This document shows positions 45,164 to 53,303 of a DNA stretch of 64,000 bases, piece after piece (the stretch's first letter is position 1; each line of letters opens with the position of its first letter). Made by a program: the position numbers and the translations under genes. This DNA is from Pseudomonas pseudonitroreducens (GTDB lineage: Bacteria; Pseudomonadota; Gammaproteobacteria; Pseudomonadales; Pseudomonadaceae): assembly GCF_021603645.1 (NCBI RefSeq), contig NZ_BQHJ01000008.1:248001-312000 (forward strand), written 5' to 3'. The notes under the pieces are model-generated. The model did not search any database and was not told the DNA's origin. It saw only the letters and a list, made by a program, of their open reading frames with translations.

Positions 45164-45215
45164 AGTGTCAAGGATCAACCAAAATACCTTTTCCTTATGG
45201 GCATACTACATGATG

Positions 45216-45236
45216 TAACTGACTGTTTGACAGTTT
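45216..45236. promoter_or_regulatory. Cluster operator, copy J
   Basis: TAACTG-N9-CAGTTT, one mismatch from the consensus palindrome, 54 bp upstream of the GTG start of the hydratase gene at 45290. Confidence 0.65.
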
Positions 45237-45289
45237 TCAAGCAAAGAGCAATGCTAGGAGAAAATAAAAGCCCGACCAAGGAGCCCGAC

Positions 45290-46159
45290 GTGCCACTGGA
45301 CTACCACCGCATCAAGAACTGGCCCATAAAAGAAGGCAGACAGACCTACAGCGCGCGGGACACCATCCTCTACGCGTTGGGCGTCGGCGCAGCCACAAGC
45401 AATCCCCTGCCAGAGGAAGACCTGCAGTTCGTCTATGAGAAGGGCCTGAAAGCGCTGCCAAGCATGGCGACGATCATGGCCAGCGGAGAGTTCTGGCTGG
45501 ACCACCCGGAAGCCGGCATCGACTTGACCAAGGTCCTGCACGGCGAGCAATTCCTGCGTATTCATAAGCCGCTGCCGGCCCACGGAACCCTGATCGGCCG
45601 CGACAGCGTCGATGAGATTTTCGACAAGGGTGCTGACAAGGGCGCAGTGATGTACATGTCAAGGCGCATCTATGACGCTGAGACTGAGGAACTACTGGCA
45701 ACTTCCACCTGGTCGACCTTCATGCGCGGCAATGGTGGTTTCGGCGGCACCGCCGAAGGCCAACCAAAGCCACACGCGCTACCCGAGGATCGCCCTTTTG
45801 ATCTCAGCGTCGAACTCGCCAGCCGCCCTGAGCAGGCAACGATCTACAGACTCTCGGGTGACCTCAATCCGCTGCACATCGACCCGAAGTTCGCTGCTCG
45901 CGCCGGTTTCGACAAGCCAATCCTGCATGGCATGAGCAGCTACGGCATGGCCGGCCGCGCCATCGTAAAACTGCTCTGTAACAACGATCCCCACCGTCTG
46001 CGTGCGCTCAACCTTCGCTTCGCCGCCCCGATGTATCCCGGCGAGACGTTGCGCGTCGAGGTATGGCTGGAAGGTCAAGGCAAGGCAGGTTTCCGCGCCC
46101 GCGCCGTAGAACGCGACGTGCTCATTCTCAACAACGGTTACGCCGAATTCGACGCGTGA
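45290..46159 (+). CDS. MaoC-type 2-enoyl-CoA hydratase 2
   Basis: A 289-residue double hot-dog hydratase. The active site is intact as YRLSGDLNPLHIDP followed by KPILHG. The start is GTG 45290 with AAGGAG 7 nt upstream; a longer frame from ATG 45251 lacks such a site and the homologous proteins begin with the same xLDY segment. An enoyl-CoA hydratase-like gene follows after 20 nt and a catalytically stripped relative after that. With the divergent MFE-2-type SDR it makes a full (R)-specific hydration-oxidation pair. Confidence 0.9.
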   Translation: MPLDYHRIKNWPIKEGRQTYSARDTILYALGVGAATSNPLPEEDLQFVYEKGLKALPSMATIMASGEFWLDHPEAGIDLTKVLHGEQFLRIHKPLPAHGTLIGRDSVDEIFDKGADKGAVMYMSRRIYDAETEELLATSTWSTFMRGNGGFGGTAEGQPKPHALPEDRPFDLSVELASRPEQATIYRLSGDLNPLHIDPKFAARAGFDKPILHGMSSYGMAGRAIVKLLCNNDPHRLRALNLRFAAPMYPGETLRVEVWLEGQGKAGFRARAVERDVLILNNGYAEFDA

Positions 46160-46179
46160 CCCCTGCGAGGTAAAACAAG

Positions 46180-46980
46180 ATGGATTATTCGGAAATCACC
46201 TACGAAGTCCTCGGTGCCGTTGCGAGGATCTGCCATAACCGCCCCAACCAGGCCAACGCCGAAACCGAAAACCTGCTGGCCGAGCTGGACCATGCCCTTG
46301 ACCGTGCCAAGCATGACGACAACATCCGCGTACTGATCATCGGCGCCAACGGCAAGCACTTCTCCGCCGGCCATGACCTCATGGATGGCATGGAGAAACG
46401 CGGTGCCTACTCACCCGAAGAGCACTGGCTGTGGGAAAGCGAACACTACCTGGGCAACGCTCTGCGCATCTGGGACTTCCCTAAGCCGACCATCGCCCAA
46501 GTCCAGGGCGCGTGCATCGCCGGCGGCTTCATGGTGGCAAACATGTGCGACATGCTGATCGCTTCCGAGGATGCCTTCTTCAGCGACCCGGTTGCCCATA
46601 GCCTGGCTGCGGCCTCGGTTGAAGCCCTGGTACACCCGTGGGTAATGGGCACTCGCAAGGCCAAGGAGTTTCTCTTCACTGGCCAGCGGCTGCCAGCCGC
46701 CGAAGCCAAGGAATGGGGCATGGTCAACCACGTCGTGCCGCGCGCAGAGCTCGAAGCCTTCACTCTCGAACTGGCGAACCGCATCGCCGCTGCGCCGCCC
46801 ATCGGCATTCGCATGCTCAAGCGCTCGATCAACCGCTCCGCCGACATCGCTGGCTTCCGCAACTCGCTGATGGCGCACTTCGACACGCACATTCTCAGCA
46901 CCTCTACCAAGGAACACTTCGCTGTCGCTGCTGCCGGCATGCGCGCCTCGATGGAGGCCGCCAAGAAGGCGCAATCCTGA
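46180..46980 (+). CDS. Crotonase-family protein lacking both hydratase glutamates
   Basis: A 266-residue crotonase-fold protein. The oxyanion segments FSAGHDL (61-67) and GACIAGGF (110-117) are present, so it should bind acyl-CoA. Both catalytic glutamates of enoyl-CoA hydratase are missing: the first position is M118 in GGFMVA and the second V138 in SDPVAH. It is therefore probably not a hydratase; hydrolase, C-C lyase or dehalogenase-like chemistry is possible. It lies between two MaoC-type genes in one operon. Confidence 0.83.
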   Translation: MDYSEITYEVLGAVARICHNRPNQANAETENLLAELDHALDRAKHDDNIRVLIIGANGKHFSAGHDLMDGMEKRGAYSPEEHWLWESEHYLGNALRIWDFPKPTIAQVQGACIAGGFMVANMCDMLIASEDAFFSDPVAHSLAAASVEALVHPWVMGTRKAKEFLFTGQRLPAAEAKEWGMVNHVVPRAELEAFTLELANRIAAAPPIGIRMLKRSINRSADIAGFRNSLMAHFDTHILSTSTKEHFAVAAAGMRASMEAAKKAQS

Positions 46981-47050
46981 GTCGCGCACCAACCGGGCGC
47001 TGGTTCAGACCGGCGCCCGCCCCACCATCTTCCAGACAAGGGAGCTCGCC

Positions 47051-47899
47051 GTGAGCCTCGACTACCAGCGCCTGATGGACTGGCCATTCCCTGTAATGAC
47101 CCGCCACTACAGTGCGGCCGACTGTATCGCCTACGCCCGTGGTTTTGGCGCAGGGTCCTCGGCTGATTGGGCAGAGATCGATTCCCCCTACCTGCACGCC
47201 AACGGCGACCTGGTCGCTCTGCCGATGTCCGCCGTCGCCCTGGCCGATGGCGAGTTCTGGCAGCAGGATCCGCGCACCGGTATCGCCTGGCAGCAGATCG
47301 TCCACGCCCAGGAAACCCTTCGAATGCATCGCCCCCTGGCCAGTGAAGGCACACTGGTAATCACCCAGAAAATCGACGAGATCTATGATCGCGGCGCCGA
47401 GCGCGGCGCGATGATGCTGCAGAGCCTGCACCTCAATACCCCAGAGGGTGAGGCTGTAGCCAGCATCGAAGTAACCACTGTACTACGCGGCAATGGCGGC
47501 TTCGGCGGCAAGCCCCAGGACACACCGCGCCCCACCCCGCTACCGGAGCGGCCGGCCGATGCCAGCCTGGAGATCGCTACGCCGAGGGAACCGGACAGCC
47601 TGTTCCGCCTGTCGGCGGAGATAGCCGTCGCCGCCCAAACCGAGGGAAAACAGCAATCTGTGCTGCGTGGATTGGGTTGTTTCGGTTTGGCCGGCCGGGG
47701 CGTGCTACGGATGGTCTGCGACAACGATGCGCCACGCCTACGCAGCCTGTCGGTACGTTACGCCGGACCGATGCTGAGCGGCGAAACCATGCGCATCGAA
47801 CTCTGGCACAGCGAACCGGGTCTCGCCCTCTTCCGAATGCACGCCATCGAGCGCGACAAACCGGTGCTGAGTCACGGCGTCATCGAGTACGTGGCTTAG
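47051..47899 (+). CDS. Hydratase-2 homologue with erased active site
   Basis: A 282-residue relative of the hydratase at 45290, aligned along its whole length: SLDYQRLMDWP at the start, VLRGNGGFGG near 144-153, LAGRG at 213-217. Where active members have GDLNPLHIDP, this one reads AEIAVAAQTEG (189-199), and PILHG becomes SVLRG (R206 for His), so the Asp, Asn and His are all absent. The frame is open and starts at GTG 47051 with a GGGAG site, so this looks like a maintained non-catalytic subunit, not decay. It may form a heteromer with the active hydratase two genes upstream. Confidence 0.82.
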   Translation: MSLDYQRLMDWPFPVMTRHYSAADCIAYARGFGAGSSADWAEIDSPYLHANGDLVALPMSAVALADGEFWQQDPRTGIAWQQIVHAQETLRMHRPLASEGTLVITQKIDEIYDRGAERGAMMLQSLHLNTPEGEAVASIEVTTVLRGNGGFGGKPQDTPRPTPLPERPADASLEIATPREPDSLFRLSAEIAVAAQTEGKQQSVLRGLGCFGLAGRGVLRMVCDNDAPRLRSLSVRYAGPMLSGETMRIELWHSEPGLALFRMHAIERDKPVLSHGVIEYVA

Positions 47900-48639
47900 G
47901 CCTTCTCGACGGCTGGCTGCTCGCCAGCCGCCTCCTTGGCTTTACTCGCACGAGGCTTACGGACCTTTGGCGCCTCGGCTTTCTCTGCCACGGGAGGCAC
48001 AACAGCGCCCTGCTGAAGGGTCTGCACTACCATTCGAGCGATTGCAGCGTTGATCCGCTTTGCCCCAAGGCCTCGCTCCATTACCACGGGGTCGGTGGCC
48101 GCGAGTCGCTCCATGGCGGCCTGGAGCACAGTGGCTTCTGCATAGGCGTCGCTCTTTTTCCGACTGCCAATAGCGGGGTTAACCGAGAGAATCAACTTGG
48201 CGAAACGCTCGATGAAGGGGATGTAGGTGTTCATCCGAAGCTCCTCGAAACGCGGATCGCCTCGGTCGGCTTCCAGGTTCCTATACCGCAATACTTCGCG
48301 ATGTCGGCTCCAGACGCCATTCAGCGCCTCGATCAAACGCAATGCCTCCTCCTCGAACTTCGCGGGATCCCAGGGCCCCTCCAGCAAAGCGGCGACATTC
48401 GCCATATCCTCCCCGGCGACCAGACCGAGTGAATAGAGCACATCCTGCACATCGTCAAAGTACATGTAGAAGCTTGCCGACGAGGTTCCAGCAGCCTTGG
48501 CAATAGCAACTGCAGTGATATCCACCAGCGGATGGGTGTAAAGCAACCGACGAGTAGCTGCCATCAATCGCTGACGAGTCTCCAGCCCCTTACGCCCCAG
48601 GACCTGGCCCTGCTTGTTCATGCTGACTTCATAAGCCAT
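47896..48639 (-). CDS. TetR family transcriptional regulator with basic C-terminal tail
   Basis: A 247-residue TetR-type regulator. The HTH lies at about 38-62 with AVAIAKAAGTSSASFYMYF, and a ligand-binding helical domain follows to about residue 210. The last ~30 residues are a Lys/Pro/Ala-rich tail (KVRKPRASKAKEA), unusual for the family and able to touch DNA. Its stop overlaps that of the convergent hydratase-like gene by 4 nt. Placed in the middle of the operator-bearing operons, it is my best candidate for the repressor that binds TAACTGAC-N5-GTCAGTTA; this is inference. Confidence 0.87.
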   Translation of the reverse strand: MAYEVSMNKQGQVLGRKGLETRQRLMAATRRLLYTHPLVDITAVAIAKAAGTSSASFYMYFDDVQDVLYSLGLVAGEDMANVAALLEGPWDPAKFEEEALRLIEALNGVWSRHREVLRYRNLEADRGDPRFEELRMNTYIPFIERFAKLILSVNPAIGSRKKSDAYAEATVLQAAMERLAATDPVVMERGLGAKRINAAIARMVVQTLQQGAVVPPVAEKAEAPKVRKPRASKAKEAAGEQPAVEKA

Positions 48640-49265
48640 AGCTTCGTCCTAATAGTTCCAAGAAATCGAAAAGATCATGGCGCCGCCGCACTGCACGCTG
48701 CCCCAGCAGTGCTCGATACGTTCGACAGTGGGCCGATTAATCACCGCATAGCTCTAGTGCGCCATTCGCCCGTTCGCGATCTCGCCGTTGCCAAGTGGAC
48801 AACTCGAATAGTCCATCGATCGGACTGCCGCCTTGGACTTCTCTCTTCGGAACCCAGACAGGCAACCGACAATGCCTCTAAGCCTGCAGCCTTCGCGAAC
48901 CAACACCCTTGAGTGTCATAGAGCCGTTCGCGTGCCCTCTCTGCGAAGGATCGTCAACAAGTGCGCCGCACGTCGCTCTGAAGCTCTCCCCAGCGCGCCG
49001 CAAAGGTACATCACGATGCTCGGGACGCATCTCTTTCGCCGCGATAATAAACAGAATAACAGCTATTGCCTGAACCTATAGCAACATCCGACACATTTCA
49101 AGAACGGGCACAAGCAGGAGTATCTAAGCGATTTTCAATATCCTCGAGTAACGAAAATAAACCCAGCCTCACTCGATAACTGACACTCTTACAGTTACCA
49201 TGCTAGCATCGGCCATCCAGAACGACGCCTGCGTCGTGCAGCAATAGCTCATCAAAGGAGGCAGC
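48640..49265. other. 626-bp intergenic region with one operator
   Basis: The largest non-coding stretch of the window, between the divergent TetR and SDR genes. Short frames exist (for example 48532-48912 and 48833-49081 on the plus strand) but they have no recognisable protein content or ribosome site. It contains operator copy K near its right end; nothing else stands out. Confidence 0.55.
49177..49197. promoter_or_regulatory. Cluster operator, copy K (best match)
   Basis: TAACTG-N9-CAGTTA, a perfect 6-bp inverted repeat at the common spacing, 69 bp upstream of the SDR start at 49266. It has the canonical half-site on both sides. Confidence 0.7.
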
Positions 49266-50168
49266 ATGCCGAACATGGTTGCAGATAAAGTGGTTGTGAT
49301 TACCGGCGCCGGAAGCGGCATCGGGCGCGAGTTCGCCCTCGCCTTCGCGGCCGAAGGTGCACGCGTAGTAGTCAATGACCTAGGTCGCAATGAGAGCGGC
49401 GGCAGCGCCGCCGAAGCGGTCGTCGAGGAAATCCGTGCGGCCGGTGGTGAGGCTGTCGCAAGCGTCGAGAGCGTCGCTGAGTGGGACTCAGCTCACCGCA
49501 TCGTCGAGACGGCCCTGGACAACTTCGGACAGGTGGATTGCGTCATCAACAATGCTGGCATTGTTCGGGATCGCTTTTTTTTCAACATGACGCAAGAAGA
49601 ATGGCAGGCCGTGGTCGGCGTGCATCTCAATGGTTCATTCTTCGTCGCCAAGGCCGCAGCGCACCACTTCAAGACCCAAAACAGCGGCGCCTACATTCAC
49701 ATGACCTCCACCAGCGGCCTTATCGGTAACCCCGGCCAGGCCAACTATGCAGCAGCCAAGCTCGGAGTGGTTGGCCTGTCGAAAAGCATTGCGCTCGACA
49801 TGGCGCGCTACAACGTACGCTCCAACTGCATCGCCCCCTGGGCCTGGACGGCAATGACCGCCTCAGTGCCCACCGATACTCCAGACGCCGCGGCTCGCAT
49901 GGAGAAACTCAAGACTATGGAGCCTCGCAAGATCGCCCCATTGGCGGTTTACCTCGCCAGCGACGCAGGGGCCGGCGTTTCCGGACAGATATTTGGTGTG
50001 CGTGCCAACGAGATCTATCTGTTCTCCCAATCCCGGGTAATCCGTTCGGTCCATCGCAGCGACGGCTGGACGCCGGAGAGCATTGCCGAACACGCAATCC
50101 CGGCGATGCGCAGTTCCTTCTACGACAACATCCCTTCGCCACAGCTGACCACCTGGGATCCGATCTGA
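49266..50168 (+). CDS. SDR of the MFE-2 3-hydroxyacyl-CoA dehydrogenase type
   Basis: A 300-residue SDR related to the one at 44195-45058. TGAGSGIG (13-20), D38 after VVVN (NAD), NNAG (95-98), S148, Y161 and K165 (YAAAK) are present; the C-terminal region from about 230 is the extension of MFE-2-type dehydrogenases. AAAGGAGG gives a strong ribosome site. It starts an operon with a small MaoC-like protein, a zinc alcohol dehydrogenase, rubredoxin and rubredoxin reductase. Confidence 0.9.
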   Translation: MPNMVADKVVVITGAGSGIGREFALAFAAEGARVVVNDLGRNESGGSAAEAVVEEIRAAGGEAVASVESVAEWDSAHRIVETALDNFGQVDCVINNAGIVRDRFFFNMTQEEWQAVVGVHLNGSFFVAKAAAHHFKTQNSGAYIHMTSTSGLIGNPGQANYAAAKLGVVGLSKSIALDMARYNVRSNCIAPWAWTAMTASVPTDTPDAAARMEKLKTMEPRKIAPLAVYLASDAGAGVSGQIFGVRANEIYLFSQSRVIRSVHRSDGWTPESIAEHAIPAMRSSFYDNIPSPQLTTWDPI

Positions 50169-50208
50169 GCCGTCAGCCACGCACCCTCTCAAATCGAAGG
50201 AAAGCGCC

Positions 50209-50682
50209 ATGAGCGAACTCGAAACCATCGGCACTGGCTTCCCGTGGGAAGACCTGCCAGTCGGCCGCCGCTTCAAGACCTACGGCCGCACCGTAACCGA
50301 AGCCGATATCGTCAATTTCATCTCCAGCACCGGCATGCTCGAAGTCCTGTTCACCAACGTCGAATTTCTCCATGACGCTGGCTTCTCCGGGCGCCTGGTT
50401 CCGGGTGGGCAGGTTTTCTGCTTCGCCGAAGGCTTGCTGTTCCAGACAGCCCTACAGGGCGTTGGCGTGGCGTTTCTGAACATGGAACTTGACATAAAGG
50501 GGCCGACCTTTGCAGGCGACACCCTGCACGTCGAGGTTGAGGTGATCGAATCGCGGCCGAGCAAAGGTAAACCGGGCATGGGCCTGGTGCGGACCCGAAA
50601 CCGTGTGGTGAAGCAGGACGGCACGCTGGTGATGGAATACACCCCGCTGCGCCTGGTCAAGGGGCGCGCCAACCTGGCTTGA
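50209..50682 (+). CDS. Small MaoC-like hot-dog protein
   Basis: A 157-residue single hot-dog protein of the MaoC/acyl dehydratase group, recognisable from WEDLPVGRRFKTYGRTVTEAD (14-34) and the strand VAFLNMELDIKGPTFAGD. In the region where active members carry Asp and His (SGDxNPxHxD, then HG), this one reads SSTGMLEVLFTN and LVPGGQVF, so neither is visible. It may be a binding subunit, or use other residues. It lies 40 nt after an MFE-2-type SDR. Confidence 0.75.
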   Translation: MSELETIGTGFPWEDLPVGRRFKTYGRTVTEADIVNFISSTGMLEVLFTNVEFLHDAGFSGRLVPGGQVFCFAEGLLFQTALQGVGVAFLNMELDIKGPTFAGDTLHVEVEVIESRPSKGKPGMGLVRTRNRVVKQDGTLVMEYTPLRLVKGRANLA

Positions 50683-50741
50683 GCGACCGTAGTCTAATCA
50701 GTGGAAAGGCCCTGGCTGGGTTTTCCCATGAGGAGAAAATC

Positions 50742-51761
50742 ATGAGGCAAGTGCGCTTGCACGGTCCCCAGGACCTGCGCATTGACGAGGTGCCGATGCC
50801 CGTCGCCGGCCCTGGCGAGGTGGTGGTGAAGGTCGCGATGTTCGGCATTTGCGGGAGTGACCTGGGTTTCGCCCGAGCCGGTTACATAGGCCGCCAATCA
50901 CCGCAGCCGATGCCCTTGGGCCATGAATTGGTCGGCACCATTCATCAACTGGGCAGTGATGTATCCGGCCTCTACATCGGCCAGCGCGTGGTAGTCCACC
51001 CGATGCACGGAAGCAACCGCATTGGCACTGGCGATCCCGTGCATGGTGGGTTCGCCGAATACTTGCTGGTACGTGAAGCAGTCATTGGCAAGTCGCTATT
51101 CGAGATTCCAGAGAACATGAGTTTCGAACGAGCCGTACTTACCGAGCCGCTGGCGGTGGGCATGCATGGGCTCAACCTTGGCGAAGCCCGGGCCGATGAT
51201 CGGGTCACAGTCTTTGGAGCCGGCCCTATCGGCCTGGGAGTGATCGCCGCACTTAAGCATCGCGGCGTGCAGCGCATCGTGGCGGTCGACGTAATCGACA
51301 GCCGCCTGGAGCGGGCTCAACAACTGGGTGCCGAACAGGTTATCAATCCTACCCGAGACGATCTGCCGACAGCTCTTGCCGAGTATTTCGGCAAGGTGCG
51401 TAGCAGTGTGACCGGGCAGCCCCTGATTGACTGCTCGCTATATATCGACTGTGCCGGCCACGCCACCCTGCTACAGCAAACCGTAGCCCTGGCCCGGGAC
51501 AAAGCCCGCATTGTGGTGCTCGCGACCCACAAGCAGCCGGTGGAGCTAGATATGGTTCAGTTGATGATCAAGGAGCTGTCCCTGCTCGGTTCACTGTCGT
51601 ACCCCGATGAGTTCCCCGAGGTTCTGCTGATGCTGAGCGATGACAAGCTTTCGGTGGCGCCCCTGCTCAGCCATCAATTCACCTTCGAAGCATTCGCCGA
51701 CGCCTTTGCTGCAGCGCAGCAGGCCGGCGACTCCGCCAAAGTCGTCGTCCGTCTCGACTGA
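50742..51761 (+). CDS. Zinc-type alcohol dehydrogenase (MDR superfamily)
   Basis: A 339-residue medium-chain dehydrogenase. Catalytic zinc ligands are C37 in GICGSD and H61/E62 in GHE; the cofactor motif GAGPIG lies at 159-164. The four-cysteine structural zinc lobe of many ADHs is missing, as the segment around 85-103 has no Cys. The start at 50742 follows GAGGAG; the frame from 50679 overlaps the previous gene. Probably oxidises a secondary alcohol or polyol-like intermediate. Confidence 0.88.
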   Translation: MRQVRLHGPQDLRIDEVPMPVAGPGEVVVKVAMFGICGSDLGFARAGYIGRQSPQPMPLGHELVGTIHQLGSDVSGLYIGQRVVVHPMHGSNRIGTGDPVHGGFAEYLLVREAVIGKSLFEIPENMSFERAVLTEPLAVGMHGLNLGEARADDRVTVFGAGPIGLGVIAALKHRGVQRIVAVDVIDSRLERAQQLGAEQVINPTRDDLPTALAEYFGKVRSSVTGQPLIDCSLYIDCAGHATLLQQTVALARDKARIVVLATHKQPVELDMVQLMIKELSLLGSLSYPDEFPEVLLMLSDDKLSVAPLLSHQFTFEAFADAFAAAQQAGDSAKVVVRLD

Positions 51762-51840
51762 GGCCCGTCCACCGGAGCCGGCAGGCTCCATGATCCAAAC
51801 GCAAAGCATCCCTCGGATGCTGCAACTGACCGGAGCGACA

Positions 51841-52008
51841 ATGAAGAAGTGGCAATGCTTTTTCTGCAGTTTCATTTATGACGAAGCCCTGGGAATGCCC
51901 ACGGAAGGCATAGCAGCGGGCACCCGCTGGGAAGACGTGCCGGAGGACTGGATCTGCCCCGAATGCGGAGCCACCAAGGAAGACTTCGCCATGCTGGAAA
52001 TGGCTTAA
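51841..52008 (+). CDS. rubA: Rubredoxin
   Basis: A 55-residue one-iron rubredoxin with the four ligands C6, C9, C39 and C42 in CFFC and CPEC and the FIYDE and VPEDWICP segments of the alkane-type AlkG/RubA family. The short ATG at 51841 with GGAG upstream is chosen; a longer frame from 51640 overlaps the alcohol dehydrogenase. The reductase gene follows after 25 nt. Such rubredoxins feed electrons to AlkB-type alkane hydroxylases, P450s or other oxygenases; none is in the window. Confidence 0.95.
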   Translation: MKKWQCFFCSFIYDEALGMPTEGIAAGTRWEDVPEDWICPECGATKEDFAMLEMA

Positions 52009-52033
52009 CAGGCGCAGCCCCGGGAGAAACGCC

Positions 52034-53284
52034 ATGACGACCCTGAAGCAAACCCTGATCATCGGCGCCGGTCACGCGGGCAGCGAGGCTGCGGTTTCGT
52101 TGCGGCAAGGCGGCTACGACGGCAGCATCATCCTGATTGGCAACGAAGCAGGACTGCCCTATCAGCGCCCTCCTCTGTCGAAAGCCTATCTCAGTGGAAC
52201 GGTTGCGGTTGAGAGCCTGCCGATCCGTCCAGCCGCCACCTATGAGACGGCCGCAATAGAATTGCGCAGCGAAACGACGGTGACTCGCATCGACACCACT
52301 GCAAAATGGATCGAGCTGGGCGACGGCAGCCACTTACATTATTCGAGCCTCATTCTCGCCACCGGAAGCCGGGCCCGCCCGCTTCAGCTCGAGGGCCTTG
52401 GCGCTACCCTGCCAGAGAACCTCCACTATCTGCGCAGTCGGAAAGACGCCTACCACTTACGCGAACAAATGCAGCCAGGGCAACGGTTGACGATCGTGGG
52501 TGGAGGGTACATCGGACTGGAGGTAGCCGCTGTTGCCAAGAAGGCCGACCTAACAGTCACTGTATTGGAAGCCATGCCGCGCCTGTTGGCGCGTGTAACT
52601 GCCAACGAAGTTTCCGCCTTCTACGATCATGAACACCGAACTGCCGGGATTGATCTACGCCTCAATAGCCAGCTCGAACACCTGAAACTGGATGTCAGCG
52701 GCCAGCGAGTGGAGGCCTTGGTGTGCGCTGACGGGAGTGCAATTGAAACGGATCTGGTGTTGGTTGGAATAGGCGCACAGCCGAATATCGAACTGGCAGA
52801 ACAGGCAGGAATTGCCGTCGACAACGGCATCCTCGTGGACGAGTTCACCCGAACCTCGGCCGCTGATGTGTACGCCATCGGCGACTGCAGCAACCATCCC
52901 AGTACGTTCTATGCCCGGCGACTGCGCCTTGAGTCAATTCCCAATGCTGTCGAACAGGCACGTGCGGCAGCGGCAACAATCAATGGCAAATCTCAGGCCT
53001 ATCAGGCGATTCCCTGGTTCTGGTCGGATCAGTATGACCTCAAGCTGCAAATCAGCGGCCTGAACCAGGGCTACGACCAGGTGGTGATCAGAGGCAAACC
53101 ATCGCTACGCTCGTTCATTGCCTTCTACCTGAACCAGGGCCGGCTGATTGCAGCGGACTGCATCAACCGCCAGCAGGAGTTCATGGCAGTGAAGAAGCTG
53201 GTCCACGGAGGTTATAGCGGTGCTGCGGCGATGCTTGCCGATGAAACAACCTCCCTCAAGGACCTGATCGCACCTCAATCCTGA
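52034..53284 (+). CDS. Rubredoxin/ferredoxin reductase (FAD, NAD(P)H)
   Basis: A 416-residue flavoprotein of the AlkT and oxygenase-coupled ferredoxin reductase family. GAGHAGSEAA (11-20) binds FAD, YQRPPLSKAYL is the typical following segment, GGGYIGLEVA binds NAD(P)H, YAIGDC contacts the flavin, and a reductase C-terminal domain covers the last ~80 residues. It passes electrons from NAD(P)H to the rubredoxin encoded just upstream, and ends the operon begun at 49266. Confidence 0.93.
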   Translation: MTTLKQTLIIGAGHAGSEAAVSLRQGGYDGSIILIGNEAGLPYQRPPLSKAYLSGTVAVESLPIRPAATYETAAIELRSETTVTRIDTTAKWIELGDGSHLHYSSLILATGSRARPLQLEGLGATLPENLHYLRSRKDAYHLREQMQPGQRLTIVGGGYIGLEVAAVAKKADLTVTVLEAMPRLLARVTANEVSAFYDHEHRTAGIDLRLNSQLEHLKLDVSGQRVEALVCADGSAIETDLVLVGIGAQPNIELAEQAGIAVDNGILVDEFTRTSAADVYAIGDCSNHPSTFYARRLRLESIPNAVEQARAAAATINGKSQAYQAIPWFWSDQYDLKLQISGLNQGYDQVVIRGKPSLRSFIAFYLNQGRLIAADCINRQQEFMAVKKLVHGGYSGAAAMLADETTSLKDLIAPQS

Positions 53285-53303
53285 TAGGACGTCCGGAAAA
53301 CGG

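Noticed and set aside
48532-49081. Two short plus-strand frames (48532-48912 and 48833-49081) in the intergenic region as genes
   Set aside because: No ribosome-binding site, no recognisable motif, and the first overlaps the TetR coding region in antisense.
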